Origin: Bin5 sp965204705
GTDB lineage: Bacteria > Chloroflexota > Anaerolineae > Caldilineales > Caldilineaceae
Direction: 5' to 3'
NCBI GenBank assembly: GCA_965204705.1
Contig: OZ242006.1
Coordinates: 5,828,001-5,892,000, forward strand
DNA length: 64,000 bases
Part shown: positions 20,284-29,204 of the stretch, piece after piece
How positions within the stretch are numbered: position 1 is the first letter of the stretch
Layout of the letters: each line of letters starts with the position of its first letter
Notes under the pieces: generated by a model
Seen by the model: only the letters and a program-made list of their open reading frames with translations
Told to the model about the DNA's origin: nothing
Database searches by the model: none
Position numbers and translations under genes: made by a program

Positions 20284-21972
20284 TCAATCATCCAGGGCGT
20301 TTAGAAGTACCCATGCCGGCCTTCGTCTTGATCCTTGATTGACGATGCTCCCGGCGCGGCGGAGTTCCTGCAGCAAGTTGTGAACTTTGTCCTGTTTCTG
20401 CTTAAAGTTCAGTCGGTCGGGTAGCTGGGACAGAAGCACTTCATCGATTTCCTTCCGGCTCACCGGCCCATAATTACGAATAAGCTCTAGCACTAAGTTC
20501 CTATAGTACCGGTTCTCAAAGCCGCGCTCGCGGACGTGCTCGCCTATAGTGCTAGTCGCCTTGGCGACTACGTTCGCTACTATCAGGTTGGGATAGCGCC
20601 CTTCCACCAAGTCGGCATTTTTGAGAGAGCGATGCTCGGTTCTCTCAATGGGTAGTCCTTTCTGTACTCGGTCGAGCAGAATTACCTGTTCAAGGTCGAG
20701 ATCAGTCCGCTCCAGAAGCAGCCGAGTGTAACGTTCATCCAGAATCCGTCCGTTGAGTTTCACGATAACAGAACCCGGCTTAGTCAGATCATAGTCCGGC
20801 AAAGGGAACGACCGCTTACGCTGAGTTTCAAACATGCGTTTGATCCCGCCACCCTGTGTGTCTATCAAATTCAACTGGACCATCGCATCCGCAAGGAAGT
20901 TGTTGCGGTAGAAAGACTGTGGGGCGTCTTGCCGGATTACTGTCTCTACATCGCCTGGAAGAAAGTCGCCGACGTTAGTCAAAATCACACGGTCGGGAAA
21001 CTCAACGACGATGATGCGACCACGTAACTGGTAGTCCTGGTGGGCGATGCAGTTGTGCAGCGCTTCCCGGATTACCCAGAAGTCGTACTGCGTAAATTCC
21101 ACCGGGAAAAGTGTCCCGCTTGGCATGGCACGCACATTCAGATTTCGGATTCGGTTTTGTAACCTGTCTCCTGCAAGCAAAAAGGGCGGACTGAAGTGTT
21201 CATAGTCGAGTTCGCGGTTGTCCGCGTCTTTCAGTATCCACGAGATTTTTGCCACTGCGGGAGAGAGTAGTGTAGCCGACTCGGCGCGGCCAAGCAGAAG
21301 AAGCGCGGTATGCGTCACCTTGCCTTGCTTCAAGACACGAGCTTTGTTAAGGAAAGTGATGTCGTCCCAATCAGCCACTTCGTCCGCTTGAGAAGGATGC
21401 GTGATAGCGAATTGCTCTCGTGCTTTTGAGACGGCCTCCGGGTCGAGATCATCTATCGTCGCGTCCTCGCATATCTGCGCTGACCAGTCGTTACCCCGTG
21501 TCCATATCGCGCGTGCTTTCTCAGGGTGTTGCCTCAAATTGGTCTTGCTAGCGCCGACCCTGATGTAAGACTCGCCACGAAAACTGATAGGTGTATCGCG
21601 GGCCGGGTTGATTTCAAAGACAACAACACGACCGCTGGAGTGCTCCACTATATGGATCTCAAAATCTGGGTTTGGACTCAATTGAGCCGTGACCCAAGGA
21701 AGCAGGTCCTGATTCCCTTGGGCCTTCTTGGTGTATGGATCGAAGGACGTTCCAACAACCTCGTGCGTTTCGTCCTGGATGCCGTAGAGAAGATAGGCCT
21801 TCGGCTTATACTTCAGGCAAGCTGCGTTCGCCAGAGCAGAGATGTACTCACCAATCATCTGGGCAGAGTGGTAATTCCTTTTGAACTCAACCCACTCCGT
21901 CTCTCCCGATAACTGGCATAGTTCATCCACGAGACGAACGAGACGACTGTCATGAATTCGACTAATTGTCAT
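20284..21972 (-). CDS. AlbA_2 (Schlafen-like) plus HATPase_c_4 protein
   Basis: 562 residues with a strong ribosome site (AAGGAGGT, seven bases upstream). The N-terminus carries the AlbA_2/divergent AAA-4 domain: SGETEWVEFKRN near residue 20, LLYGIQDETHEVVG, and SYIRVGASK near residue 145. The middle holds a GHKL-type HATPase_c_4 segment: EALHNCIAHQDYQLRG near residue 315 and DTQGGGIKRMF near residue 370. The end is winged-helix-like (VSRKEIDEVLLSQLP). Proteins of this build are annotated as putative DNA/RNA-binding ATPases or transcription regulators, and several Schlafen-type proteins act in phage defence. The specific role is unknown. It sits between degenerate direct repeats, suggesting it arrived later than the neighbouring sugar genes. 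Confidence 0.82.
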   Translation of the reverse strand: MTISRIHDSRLVRLVDELCQLSGETEWVEFKRNYHSAQMIGEYISALANAACLKYKPKAYLLYGIQDETHEVVGTSFDPYTKKAQGNQDLLPWVTAQLSPNPDFEIHIVEHSSGRVVVFEINPARDTPISFRGESYIRVGASKTNLRQHPEKARAIWTRGNDWSAQICEDATIDDLDPEAVSKAREQFAITHPSQADEVADWDDITFLNKARVLKQGKVTHTALLLLGRAESATLLSPAVAKISWILKDADNRELDYEHFSPPFLLAGDRLQNRIRNLNVRAMPSGTLFPVEFTQYDFWVIREALHNCIAHQDYQLRGRIIVVEFPDRVILTNVGDFLPGDVETVIRQDAPQSFYRNNFLADAMVQLNLIDTQGGGIKRMFETQRKRSFPLPDYDLTKPGSVIVKLNGRILDERYTRLLLERTDLDLEQVILLDRVQKGLPIERTEHRSLKNADLVEGRYPNLIVANVVAKATSTIGEHVRERGFENRYYRNLVLELIRNYGPVSRKEIDEVLLSQLPDRLNFKQKQDKVHNLLQELRRAGSIVNQGSRRRPAWVLLNALDD

Positions 21973-22000
21973 GTCTTGACCTCCTTGGAGACAGTATCGC

Positions 22001-22415
22001 GTCCCTCCCCTCCATCAGTCAATCCGCCAGTGGAACACTTCCGGAATGCCTTCGGGATAGGCGTCGTACGGGTCGTAGGCGTCCCCGCTTTCGTCCTCCA
22101 TGATTGGCGCCATGTACTCCTCTCAGTGCACCGATTCGGGACTTTCCGCCAGGTCGGCGTTGCGTACCCTCCAATTGATCGAATTGGCCGCCTGGCCGTC
22201 GAATCCATCCCCTAAGATGTAGAGTAGATTGCTGAGCGGGAGGTCGGCCTCGCTCACGCGCCGGGCCTGCCCCTGGGGCTCGCGTTCGATCTCCTGTGAG
22301 TCGAGCAGACCACCGGGCACGGCGATCAGGTCCATCGCCTGTAATATCGCGGCCGATACCGATAAACTGGCGCCCACGTAGGCCAGGCCGCGCCGGCGAG
22401 TTTCATAGTGGTCAT
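22001..22415 (-). pseudogene. Chimeric remnant: isomerase 5' part fused to rhaM 3' part
   Basis: Read on the minus strand, 22415-22153 matches the first ~95 codons of the sugar isomerase, and 22152-22001 matches the last ~50 codons of rhaM at 23841-24188. The junction is sharp and in frame (…ADL-AESPESV…). Two lesions kill it: a frame shift after the start (MTTMKLAGAAW, then another frame) and a nonsense change where the TGG of rhaM RWEEYMAP is TGA. An ancestral isomerase-rhaM operon with an internal deletion explains the structure. Confidence 0.85.
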
Positions 22416-22660
22416 GGTAGTCTGCTGACTTCTGGTTCATCTCTTCGAATTTGCGTTGTCAGTAGCCATTTCTCCAATATTTGCCGGTGAACGCAAGCCG
22501 GTTGTGACATCGCTTGCTTGCTGTTAAGTGAAGAGAAGAGCATCAGACTGAGGTAATTATATTGAAATTCTTAGAGGTCAAGACGAAACTCTGTATGGTT
22601 TCTAACTATAGATTGGGGAGATTGGAATCGATTCTTGTTATGGCGGTACTTGTTGGACAA
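22153..22660. repeat. Direct repeat copy 2 flanking the AlbA_2 gene
   Basis: The partner of 19530-20000. Besides the isomerase fragment it shares the upstream bases (gcgttgtcagtagcc against gcgttgtcggtggct; tggtttctaactatagatt against tagtttctaacaataaaat). The upstream part, 22421-22724, holds no gene. Confidence 0.55.
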
Positions 22661-22724
22661 AACGCGACGCACTAGGGCCAATCGTGGCATGGAGAAGGTA
22701 CATGCAACCAAGATGACGCTTTGT

Positions 22725-23510
22725 CTATGCCGTGAGCTCGATGTTGGCAATTTTCTTCTCAATGGAGTCTAGTGGCTCACCAATCACATCCTCGATGTGC
22801 TCTGGAAGGTAAGGGTCATCGAAATAGGATTCAAGGAAAATACGCTTTACACTTGGCAATCCATAAGTGTCCAGGAGAAAAGAGACAAGCTGTCCGCCGA
22901 TCCCATAGACAGGCTCACCTGCGGCCTCTTCGGCCCAAAAGACGTCGTTCTTGCACAGCCGACGCAGGAATCCGGGTTTAGCCTTGCAGGTATATTCTTG
23001 CCAGATGTTCTTCAGTATTCCACGTCCCTCTAAAGTGCCGATTCCCAAAATGCGCTCGAAGTAGACGGCGACACCCTCGTTCAAAAGGGAAGGCGCCTCG
23101 CCCACTTGGTCGGCCCACCAGAAGTGGACAATTTCATGGAGCACCCCTTGAAATACAATTGGGTCATCCCAAGCCAATCCACGAGTGATCAAATGTATGC
23201 CCGCAGGATTCACGGTCCCATAGAACATGCGCTGTTTGCCAGAGCCGGCGAAGTCAGCTTGCTCAAGAAGCTCTGGAGCGTAAAGCCAAACATTGACCCG
23301 ACGTTGACGTTCCTTATCCTTTATTTCTGAGCCAATTTCTAATGCTGTGCGAACACGCTGGTGGCACTGGTCAGTCCTTTTGAGCAAATTTTGCATGTCT
23401 GTGAAGTTCGGGTCTAGCAGAGCAATATCAATGAAGAACAGACTCTCGGCTGTTTCCTCAACCCGCCAGTGATGGGTGCCGCGATAACTGCGAAGATCGA
23501 GTTTCTTCAA
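22725..23510 (-). CDS. Gluzincin-type metallopeptidase domain protein
   Basis: 261 residues, apparently starting at TTG with AAGGA six bases upstream. The motif HEIVH in GVLHEIVHFWWADQ, followed 14-20 residues later by SLLNEGVAVYFE, gives the two histidines, catalytic glutamate and third-ligand glutamate of gluzincins (the peptidase MA-like/M1-type clan). No signal peptide or membrane helix is visible, so it should be cytosolic. Substrate and biological role are unknown. It lies in a repeat-rich stretch between the pseudogenes and rhaM. Confidence 0.7.
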   Translation of the reverse strand: MKKLDLRSYRGTHHWRVEETAESLFFIDIALLDPNFTDMQNLLKRTDQCHQRVRTALEIGSEIKDKERQRRVNVWLYAPELLEQADFAGSGKQRMFYGTVNPAGIHLITRGLAWDDPIVFQGVLHEIVHFWWADQVGEAPSLLNEGVAVYFERILGIGTLEGRGILKNIWQEYTCKAKPGFLRRLCKNDVFWAEEAAGEPVYGIGGQLVSFLLDTYGLPSVKRIFLESYFDDPYLPEHIEDVIGEPLDSIEKKIANIELTA

Positions 23511-23840
23511 CGTGATTCCTTCATTATGGCGGGCCCCATTTGCAAGACCATGAGATTGGGAGAAACAAGGTGCATGTAGACAGATACGGTAGGCTTTGAT
23601 CAGAGCGCGAAGATGATGTCATCATCTTTCTACAGACCTGACAGTTAGAGATTTCGTCTGCAAGCCGAAACCTCCCGCAAATTAGCAAAGGATTTAACAA
23701 GGGCCAGAATGGGAAATACAGGAGTAACGGAGCGGTCGAGAGACCATGTGTTTGCTGGAACTATAGTTAAATCCTTTGATAGCGCGTCAAGATTTACCAT
23801 AGTTTAACAAAGGGCCGGGTCCTGCTCGAAGCATATGTTG
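23511..23840. other. Intergenic, repeat-like fragments only
   Basis: About 330 bases with no credible gene. It contains several versions of a (t)taacaaagg/atttaacaaggg motif, two of them inverted relative to each other (cctttgat and aaaggat near 23690-23780), similar to the stretch at about 20170-20205. Confidence 0.35.
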
Positions 23841-24188
23841 TCACCCCTCCCCGCCGCCGCCAACCCGCCAGTGGAATACCTCCGGCAGGCCCTCGGGATA
23901 GGCGTCGTACGGGTCGTAGGCGTCGCCGCTCTCGTCCTCCATAATCGGCGCCATGTACTCCTCCCAGCGCACCGATTCGGGACTTTCCGCCAGGATGCGG
24001 ACCGCCTCGGCGTAGTCCTCCGTCTCCATATACAGGAAGAGCTGCCGGTCGGCCATAAAGATGCTCATGCTGCGCCCGCCCGCCCGCTCCAGGTCGGCCA
24101 GCACAGCAGGCCAGACCTCCCCGTGGCGCCGCCGGTACTCTTCCTCCTCCCCCTCCTTGACGTGCATGACAAACGCAACCCGTTGCAT
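23841..24188 (-). CDS. rhaM: L-rhamnose mutarotase
   Basis: 115 residues from the ATG at 24188. It has the RhaM signature: MQRVAFVMHVKEGEEEEYRRRH at the N-terminus, SMSIFMADRQLFLYMETED in the centre and PESVRWEEYMAPIM near the end. RhaM speeds up interconversion of alpha and beta L-rhamnose before isomerisation. Usual length is about 104; the extra C-terminal residues end in a glycine-rich tail. No other rha catabolic gene lies adjacent, but a GH106-like glycosidase and sugar isomerase are in the window. Part of its 3' end is duplicated in the chimeric remnant at 22.0-22.15 kb. Confidence 0.85.
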   Translation of the reverse strand: MQRVAFVMHVKEGEEEEYRRRHGEVWPAVLADLERAGGRSMSIFMADRQLFLYMETEDYAEAVRILAESPESVRWEEYMAPIMEDESGDAYDPYDAYPEGLPEVFHWRVGGGGEG

Positions 24189-24420
24189 CGGTACCCCCCA
24201 GTTTTCAGTGGTCAGAACCATCCGCATCCGTCTCGATGCACCTTATTTTTCCCATTTCGTGGTCCAGTCATTGGGGCCAACCATAGAATACGAACTGTCG
24301 TTAAGTCTCGGCCTTTGAGCTATCCCGCCATGTGCTTGGTAGATAGCTCTATTGTACACTATCGCTCGTACGTCAGTTCTTGGGCACCACTTCAGTGATC
24401 CAAATGGTGAGGAGTTATCA

Positions 24421-25752
24421 ATGGCAGATTATGCGCTTACTCGACGGCAGTTCTTGCGTTCTACGACTCGAATTGGGTTGACAATGACGCTGGCGTCCGC
24501 GTTGTGTCCCCCTGTTCGGACCGCATATGCGGACGAAGGTTCCTTCATTTCGGTCCTAGGTGGACTGGAGATTCTTCGGAAGCCTGACGTTCAGGAATTT
24601 CTGGGAACAGGTGTTGGAGCGTTGTGGGTTGCGGGCAGTTATCTCAACGTATTTGCACACAATCTTAACTTCAGTAACTTGCCGCCGGAGTTGATACTGA
24701 AGTACCGACTTGCCGGTGCTGAATGGAAAAGTTTTCCCGCGGCAAAAGGCTTGTGGGAAACCATCCCTGCTCCGATCCGGGCAGGCGGCCCGGAAGCACT
24801 GTGGAAGTTTCACCAGGGCAAAGACTGGTCCCACATAATTCCCAAATCATGGGGGGGCCCAACGACCGCCGAAAACGGGATTTGGTGGAGTTCCGAAAAG
24901 AACAGGAGTTTGGGCGGTAAGCCGATGAGTCCGGCGGACATTGCCGATGCCAAGGCGGTTCTGAGGCAGGAGGCAATACGCGCCACCATAGTTCAAACAC
25001 TAAGTGGGATGGTAAAGGGAGCGATGTTAGCGGTTGTGGTGGGGGCGCTGCTGGCATGTCTGGAGTGTGGCCTGGAGTATGCAGAGGGAAATATTACGTG
25101 GAATGAGATGGTCTACAAGATTGTGGAGTCAAGCATAATCGCTGGAGTCGGTGCGTTTATCGTTACAGGTCTGATCGTTGGGATTTCGCTGTTGTTTCCT
25201 TTTGTGATCCCCATTTTCATGCCAGTGTTGTATGCCTTGCAGCTAGTGTCTCTCGTGTTCCTGGGCCGGCAACTGGTCCCATTGGCGAAAGGGTGGTGGG
25301 AGGTGCTTAAGGGCCAAGAACTCTTGGACGCTTCCACTGCGGTTTTGAAGGACGTCGGGAAGAATCTGCGTAACTTCTTCAGAGAGGCAGAAGAGAATGT
25401 TCTCAACGTTGTTTGGGATTGGATTTCTATGACGGCGGATCGCGTGGGCTTGGACAAGGCGTGGGAATTGGCTGTCGCCTTTATTCAGCAGCTGGGCGTT
25501 GACAGGGCGTTAGTCTGGTTCGTGGCGCGAACCGAGGCGTTGAGGAGAAAAGCTGGCGATGTCGCGTCCTTCCTCAAGAGTTGGGATTATCAGTTGGAGG
25601 TGGGTGAGGGTAGGCTCAGAGAGTCGATTGCAGGCGTAGTCACCACGCAGTTCCAGGATGCCATTTCCACAACGGACGAGTTGCTGCGAAGCATTAGCGA
25701 TATCCGTAAAGATGCAAACATGCAGGTGGCCGACTCGCTCTTGGCAGTCTGA
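24421..25752 (+). CDS. Tat-signal protein with HNH-like motif and membrane segments
   Basis: 443 residues from the ATG at 24421, with AGGAG seven bases upstream. The N-terminus has a twin-arginine signal, LTRRQFLRSTTRIGLTM, ending in AYA. Residues ~136-170 contain WSHIIPKSWGGP, then NGIWWSSEKNRSLGG, which resembles the His-…-Asn-…-Asn core of HNH/colicin-type endonucleases. Two hydrophobic hairpins follow (VVVGALLACLECGL; VTGLIVGISLLFPFVIPIF), then a mostly helical C-terminal third. An exported, membrane-inserting nuclease-like protein would be unusual; toxin activity is an inference. No immunity gene is obvious. It reads in the same direction as the secreted multidomain gene ahead. Confidence 0.6.
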   Translation: MADYALTRRQFLRSTTRIGLTMTLASALCPPVRTAYADEGSFISVLGGLEILRKPDVQEFLGTGVGALWVAGSYLNVFAHNLNFSNLPPELILKYRLAGAEWKSFPAAKGLWETIPAPIRAGGPEALWKFHQGKDWSHIIPKSWGGPTTAENGIWWSSEKNRSLGGKPMSPADIADAKAVLRQEAIRATIVQTLSGMVKGAMLAVVVGALLACLECGLEYAEGNITWNEMVYKIVESSIIAGVGAFIVTGLIVGISLLFPFVIPIFMPVLYALQLVSLVFLGRQLVPLAKGWWEVLKGQELLDASTAVLKDVGKNLRNFFREAEENVLNVVWDWISMTADRVGLDKAWELAVAFIQQLGVDRALVWFVARTEALRRKAGDVASFLKSWDYQLEVGEGRLRESIAGVVTTQFQDAISTTDELLRSISDIRKDANMQVADSLLAV

Positions 25753-26021
25753 CAAGTTGGACGACACATACGGAAGGTGCAACGGTCGTTCGACACATCA
25801 GATGGGTAAGGAATGAAGCAGGGTAAATTGTTGCGTGTGTGAGGTGGATGTTGTGGCAGTCACTGACTTCGATGCTTCCACCCCCGGCGCCAACCTCTGT
25901 CTCGAACTAGAGGTGCCGAACCCTTGATGGGTGGAAGCCATTCGAAGATGAATCGCTTATATGATTGCTGATTGTACCCTTCACATGAGTGGAATTCGAA
26001 CTGCATAACGGAGAGGTAGTC
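25753..26021. other. Gap between two exported-protein genes
   Basis: About 270 bases with no gene. It includes a G/C-rich stretch (ccacccccggcgccaacct) and no convincing terminator. Confidence 0.3.
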
Positions 26022-29000
26022 ATGCGCGGTCATCGATTATGGACACTAGCCGTCGCAGTTCTCGCCATTTTAGCGGCGACCAAGTATGTGTCGGCGCAAG
26101 TCGAAACGCGGGCAATGCCCCAACTAACTGGCGATGATGAGGCCAGTACGGTTACCTTCCGGGTGCGTATTCAGAACAAATCCGGTGACAGCGACTTGCC
26201 CACTCTTTTCGCCCCCGGTGTTTGGGTACTGCATAGTGAAGCTGGCCCCCTTTTCGCAAGCAGCGAAGCGGGTTGGGGTGGCGGACTGAAAGCGCTGGCC
26301 GAGAGAGGAGATCCGGTCGCGGTGGCAGATGCACTGCGCGCGCAGGGTTTTCTTGCCGGTGTTTTCGATACTCCGGTCTGCGCTGACGGCCCTGGACCGC
26401 TTCCAAGCGGGAGTGCAGAAGAGTTTGGTAATACCTACGAGTTTGAAGTTGCTGCTTCCCCTGATAGTCCCTATCTCTCTTTCGCCACTATGCTCGTACA
26501 GTCCAACGACCTGTTCCTTGTTTCCGGCGAGAACGGCATCGCCTTGTTCGACGTAGATGGCTCGGCAATAGGCGTTCAAAATGTCACGGACAAGCTGCTT
26601 CTTGGGGAAGCAGGAACGGCGGCCAATGGGGAGTCGGGCGATGGCGGTTTCGGCTACCCCAAAGTCGCTGACTTGGTTGATGTAAAAATTTCATCGGCTC
26701 TGATGGTTAATCGTGATGAGGGCCGACAACTGCCTCCGCCTGCTGATCATCAGGTTGGGGAGATTTTTCAAGTTGGGGACATACAATGGCAAGTGCATTC
26801 TGCGCAGATTCTTGGTGATAAACTGATAGCCAAGAAAGAGATGCTGACAACTGATGAGCGTTTTGTATTAGTGCGTTTCAGTTTTTTGAATCTGGGCAGC
26901 GACCCGGTGGAATTCGATGGCGGGCCGCGCAACAGAAAAGGTGTGCCACTGAGGGACGATGTGGGCCGCGAATTCACATATTTTCTGGAGCCGCGGATTG
27001 GGTGGCCGGATAATCCCCCGCACGATCATGTTCCTGAAGACGAAAACTGCTATGGCAGGAGGAGGTTTGGGCGGTGGAGGCCCTTTGAGCTCAAGCCCAA
27101 TTCTCCAACTACGTGCTCCATAATTTACGAAGTCAGTGCTGATGCGACGAATCTTGCTTTTGTTGCAAGCGATCTTGGCAAAGACCAAGTTGGCACAACA
27201 GAGGTTGTTGACTTGAACCTGCCTTCCGTTGTTTCTCCCCATTCCATTGGTGAAAATGTGCTGGTTGGGGATGTACGCTGGAGCGTTCTTGGCGCCGAAG
27301 ATCTTGGTCAGGTTTTGATGGCGGAAGAAGGTGAGCTAAAGACGAAAAACCGCTTCATTCGAGTGCGCTTTTATCTCCAGAATAAGGGAAGTGAGACGTT
27401 TAGATTTGATGTCGTCGATGATGTAAAGCTGCGAGATAGCCTTGGACGCGAGCATGAACACTATCTAGTGCCTCGGAGAGGACCTGACAGATACCCAGAG
27501 GAGGTCTTACCAGATGACGAGGAGTGCCGTAACTATGAACTCAAGCCTAACCAGTCGGCGACCTGCACAGCTATTTACGAAGTCGATGGGAAGACAACCG
27601 GTCTTGTCTCAGTGGCGGACCATTTGGAGGGAACTGAAAGCGGGGTAGAGTTAATCGATCTGGGCTTGCCCTCCCGAAAGGCGGTTTCCATCTATTCAGT
27701 CAACGAAGATGTAGAAGTTGGTGACATGTGTTGGCGCGTGCTTTCTTCGAAAAATCTCGGCAAAGTACTCAAGAATAATGGAGAAGAAGAGAGTACTGAA
27801 GGGGAATTCATTCGAGTGCGTTTTCGAATTCTGAATCTGGGTAGCGAGACATTGGAATTAGACCACCCCGACGCAGTGCTGGTTGGCGAGCATGACCGCA
27901 CTTATATTCATTATCATGTAGCCCGGGACTTGTGGCCGGACCGTCACCCGGTGGAGTCTATCCCGGACAACGAGGAATGTTATCACATTGACCTTAAGCC
28001 CAACATCCCTACTACATGCACAGTGATTTATGATGTCGCTGACAATACGAAAAATTTTTTCGTCTTTGTGGCAAGCGATTTGGAAGGATATGAAGCAGAA
28101 CCTGTCGGTCTTTTTCCAGAGCCGGTTCAGCCTTGTACAGTAGTGCAAGGCCCAATTTCTGTCGGTAAGCATGAGGTATGTGAGGAGGTCTCCCCAGGAA
28201 TCTATAGAGGGGAAGGGTCAGAAGAAAGTCCTTGTCTTTGGGCGCGACATGACAGTTTCGAAGCGGGTTTCGACAGCGTTATTGCCACCAGGACACATGA
28301 AGGGCAGTTCTACGTGGAAATCCTGGATAGCGACGCGGCATTTTCGACCGACTGCAATCTGTTGCCCATCGACAATGCCATTTATCCCGATCCCAAGCCA
28401 ACATCGCTTCCTCCCGGAATGTATCTTGTAGATAGAGACATCGCCCCAGGTCAGTACGAGGGGGTACCTTCAGCAGGTTTGTACTGTTTCTGGCAGCGGT
28501 TAAATTGCGTTACAGGAGAGGAACATTGTTCAGTAGATTGGGGCCTGGAGGGCGAAAAATACCAAGTCGAGGTCACGCCAACTGATCTAGCTGTCGAGTT
28601 TGCTTGTCCGGTGGAGCAAGTTCTACCAGACTTTCAACGGATCCATGATAGTCGCCTAGGCTATTCGTTGGCCGTTCCCGACGGATGGCACGTTATTGAC
28701 TTGCAGAGAGTTGAACAGCACCCCCTCTGGGGGATCTTTAGCAGGGCTTATCCAGTCGCGGCCAAGGAACTAGAGGATTTCCTGGCCTCGCCCGGAGGCG
28801 AGAATATCGGCTATCTAGCAGTGGAGCTAGATTTGATCCCCAAGCCATCTATCAAAACGATAGCCCTCGTCGGCACGACGTCGCTCGACGATGATATGTC
28901 TGCAGAATCCGTAGTTCAGTTGCTTAGCAGTGTGATCGAATCTTTTGACATGTTTCCTGTGGGGACGCCGGATTTTTCCATTGGCACAACCAATGGTCTT

Positions 29001-29186
29001 CGCTCTATTCAGGGGATTGTAACGGCCGACCTCCGCAGTCAGGGACTCTTCAATGCCTATACCGTAGTTACAGCGTTGAGGGAAAATGATACAGCCTATA
29101 TTCTTCTCGTAGCAACAGAGGCGAAAGACGTCAAGGCTAAGCAGCCGCTGATCAATCAGATCGTAGGCACTTTCAGACCTGAGTAG
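26022..29186 (+). CDS. Secreted protein: Spondin_N-like, three DUF4352-like repeats, C-terminal domain
   Basis: 1054 residues from the ATG at 26022, with GGAGAGG upstream. A signal peptide (LWTLAVAVLAILAATKYVSAQ) precedes a Spondin_N-like domain (VTFRVRIQNKSGDS, then FAPGVWVLHSEAGPLF). Three repeats of about 150 residues follow; each opens with (V)GD(I/V)xWxV and has a VRFRxxNLGSE-type core and a cysteine pair near EECYxxxLKPN. This matches DUF4352-type immunoglobulin-like modules. Then come two small CxW repeats (PGIYRGEGSEESPCLW and PGQYEGVPSAGLYCFW) and a C-terminal domain beginning LGYSLAVPDGWHV. It is probably cell-surface or extracellular; function unknown. Confidence 0.7.
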   Translation: MRGHRLWTLAVAVLAILAATKYVSAQVETRAMPQLTGDDEASTVTFRVRIQNKSGDSDLPTLFAPGVWVLHSEAGPLFASSEAGWGGGLKALAERGDPVAVADALRAQGFLAGVFDTPVCADGPGPLPSGSAEEFGNTYEFEVAASPDSPYLSFATMLVQSNDLFLVSGENGIALFDVDGSAIGVQNVTDKLLLGEAGTAANGESGDGGFGYPKVADLVDVKISSALMVNRDEGRQLPPPADHQVGEIFQVGDIQWQVHSAQILGDKLIAKKEMLTTDERFVLVRFSFLNLGSDPVEFDGGPRNRKGVPLRDDVGREFTYFLEPRIGWPDNPPHDHVPEDENCYGRRRFGRWRPFELKPNSPTTCSIIYEVSADATNLAFVASDLGKDQVGTTEVVDLNLPSVVSPHSIGENVLVGDVRWSVLGAEDLGQVLMAEEGELKTKNRFIRVRFYLQNKGSETFRFDVVDDVKLRDSLGREHEHYLVPRRGPDRYPEEVLPDDEECRNYELKPNQSATCTAIYEVDGKTTGLVSVADHLEGTESGVELIDLGLPSRKAVSIYSVNEDVEVGDMCWRVLSSKNLGKVLKNNGEEESTEGEFIRVRFRILNLGSETLELDHPDAVLVGEHDRTYIHYHVARDLWPDRHPVESIPDNEECYHIDLKPNIPTTCTVIYDVADNTKNFFVFVASDLEGYEAEPVGLFPEPVQPCTVVQGPISVGKHEVCEEVSPGIYRGEGSEESPCLWARHDSFEAGFDSVIATRTHEGQFYVEILDSDAAFSTDCNLLPIDNAIYPDPKPTSLPPGMYLVDRDIAPGQYEGVPSAGLYCFWQRLNCVTGEEHCSVDWGLEGEKYQVEVTPTDLAVEFACPVEQVLPDFQRIHDSRLGYSLAVPDGWHVIDLQRVEQHPLWGIFSRAYPVAAKELEDFLASPGGENIGYLAVELDLIPKPSIKTIALVGTTSLDDDMSAESVVQLLSSVIESFDMFPVGTPDFSIGTTNGLRSIQGIVTADLRSQGLFNAYTVVTALRENDTAYILLVATEAKDVKAKQPLINQIVGTFRPE

Positions 29187-29204
29187 TGATCCAAAAAAGT
29201 AACT

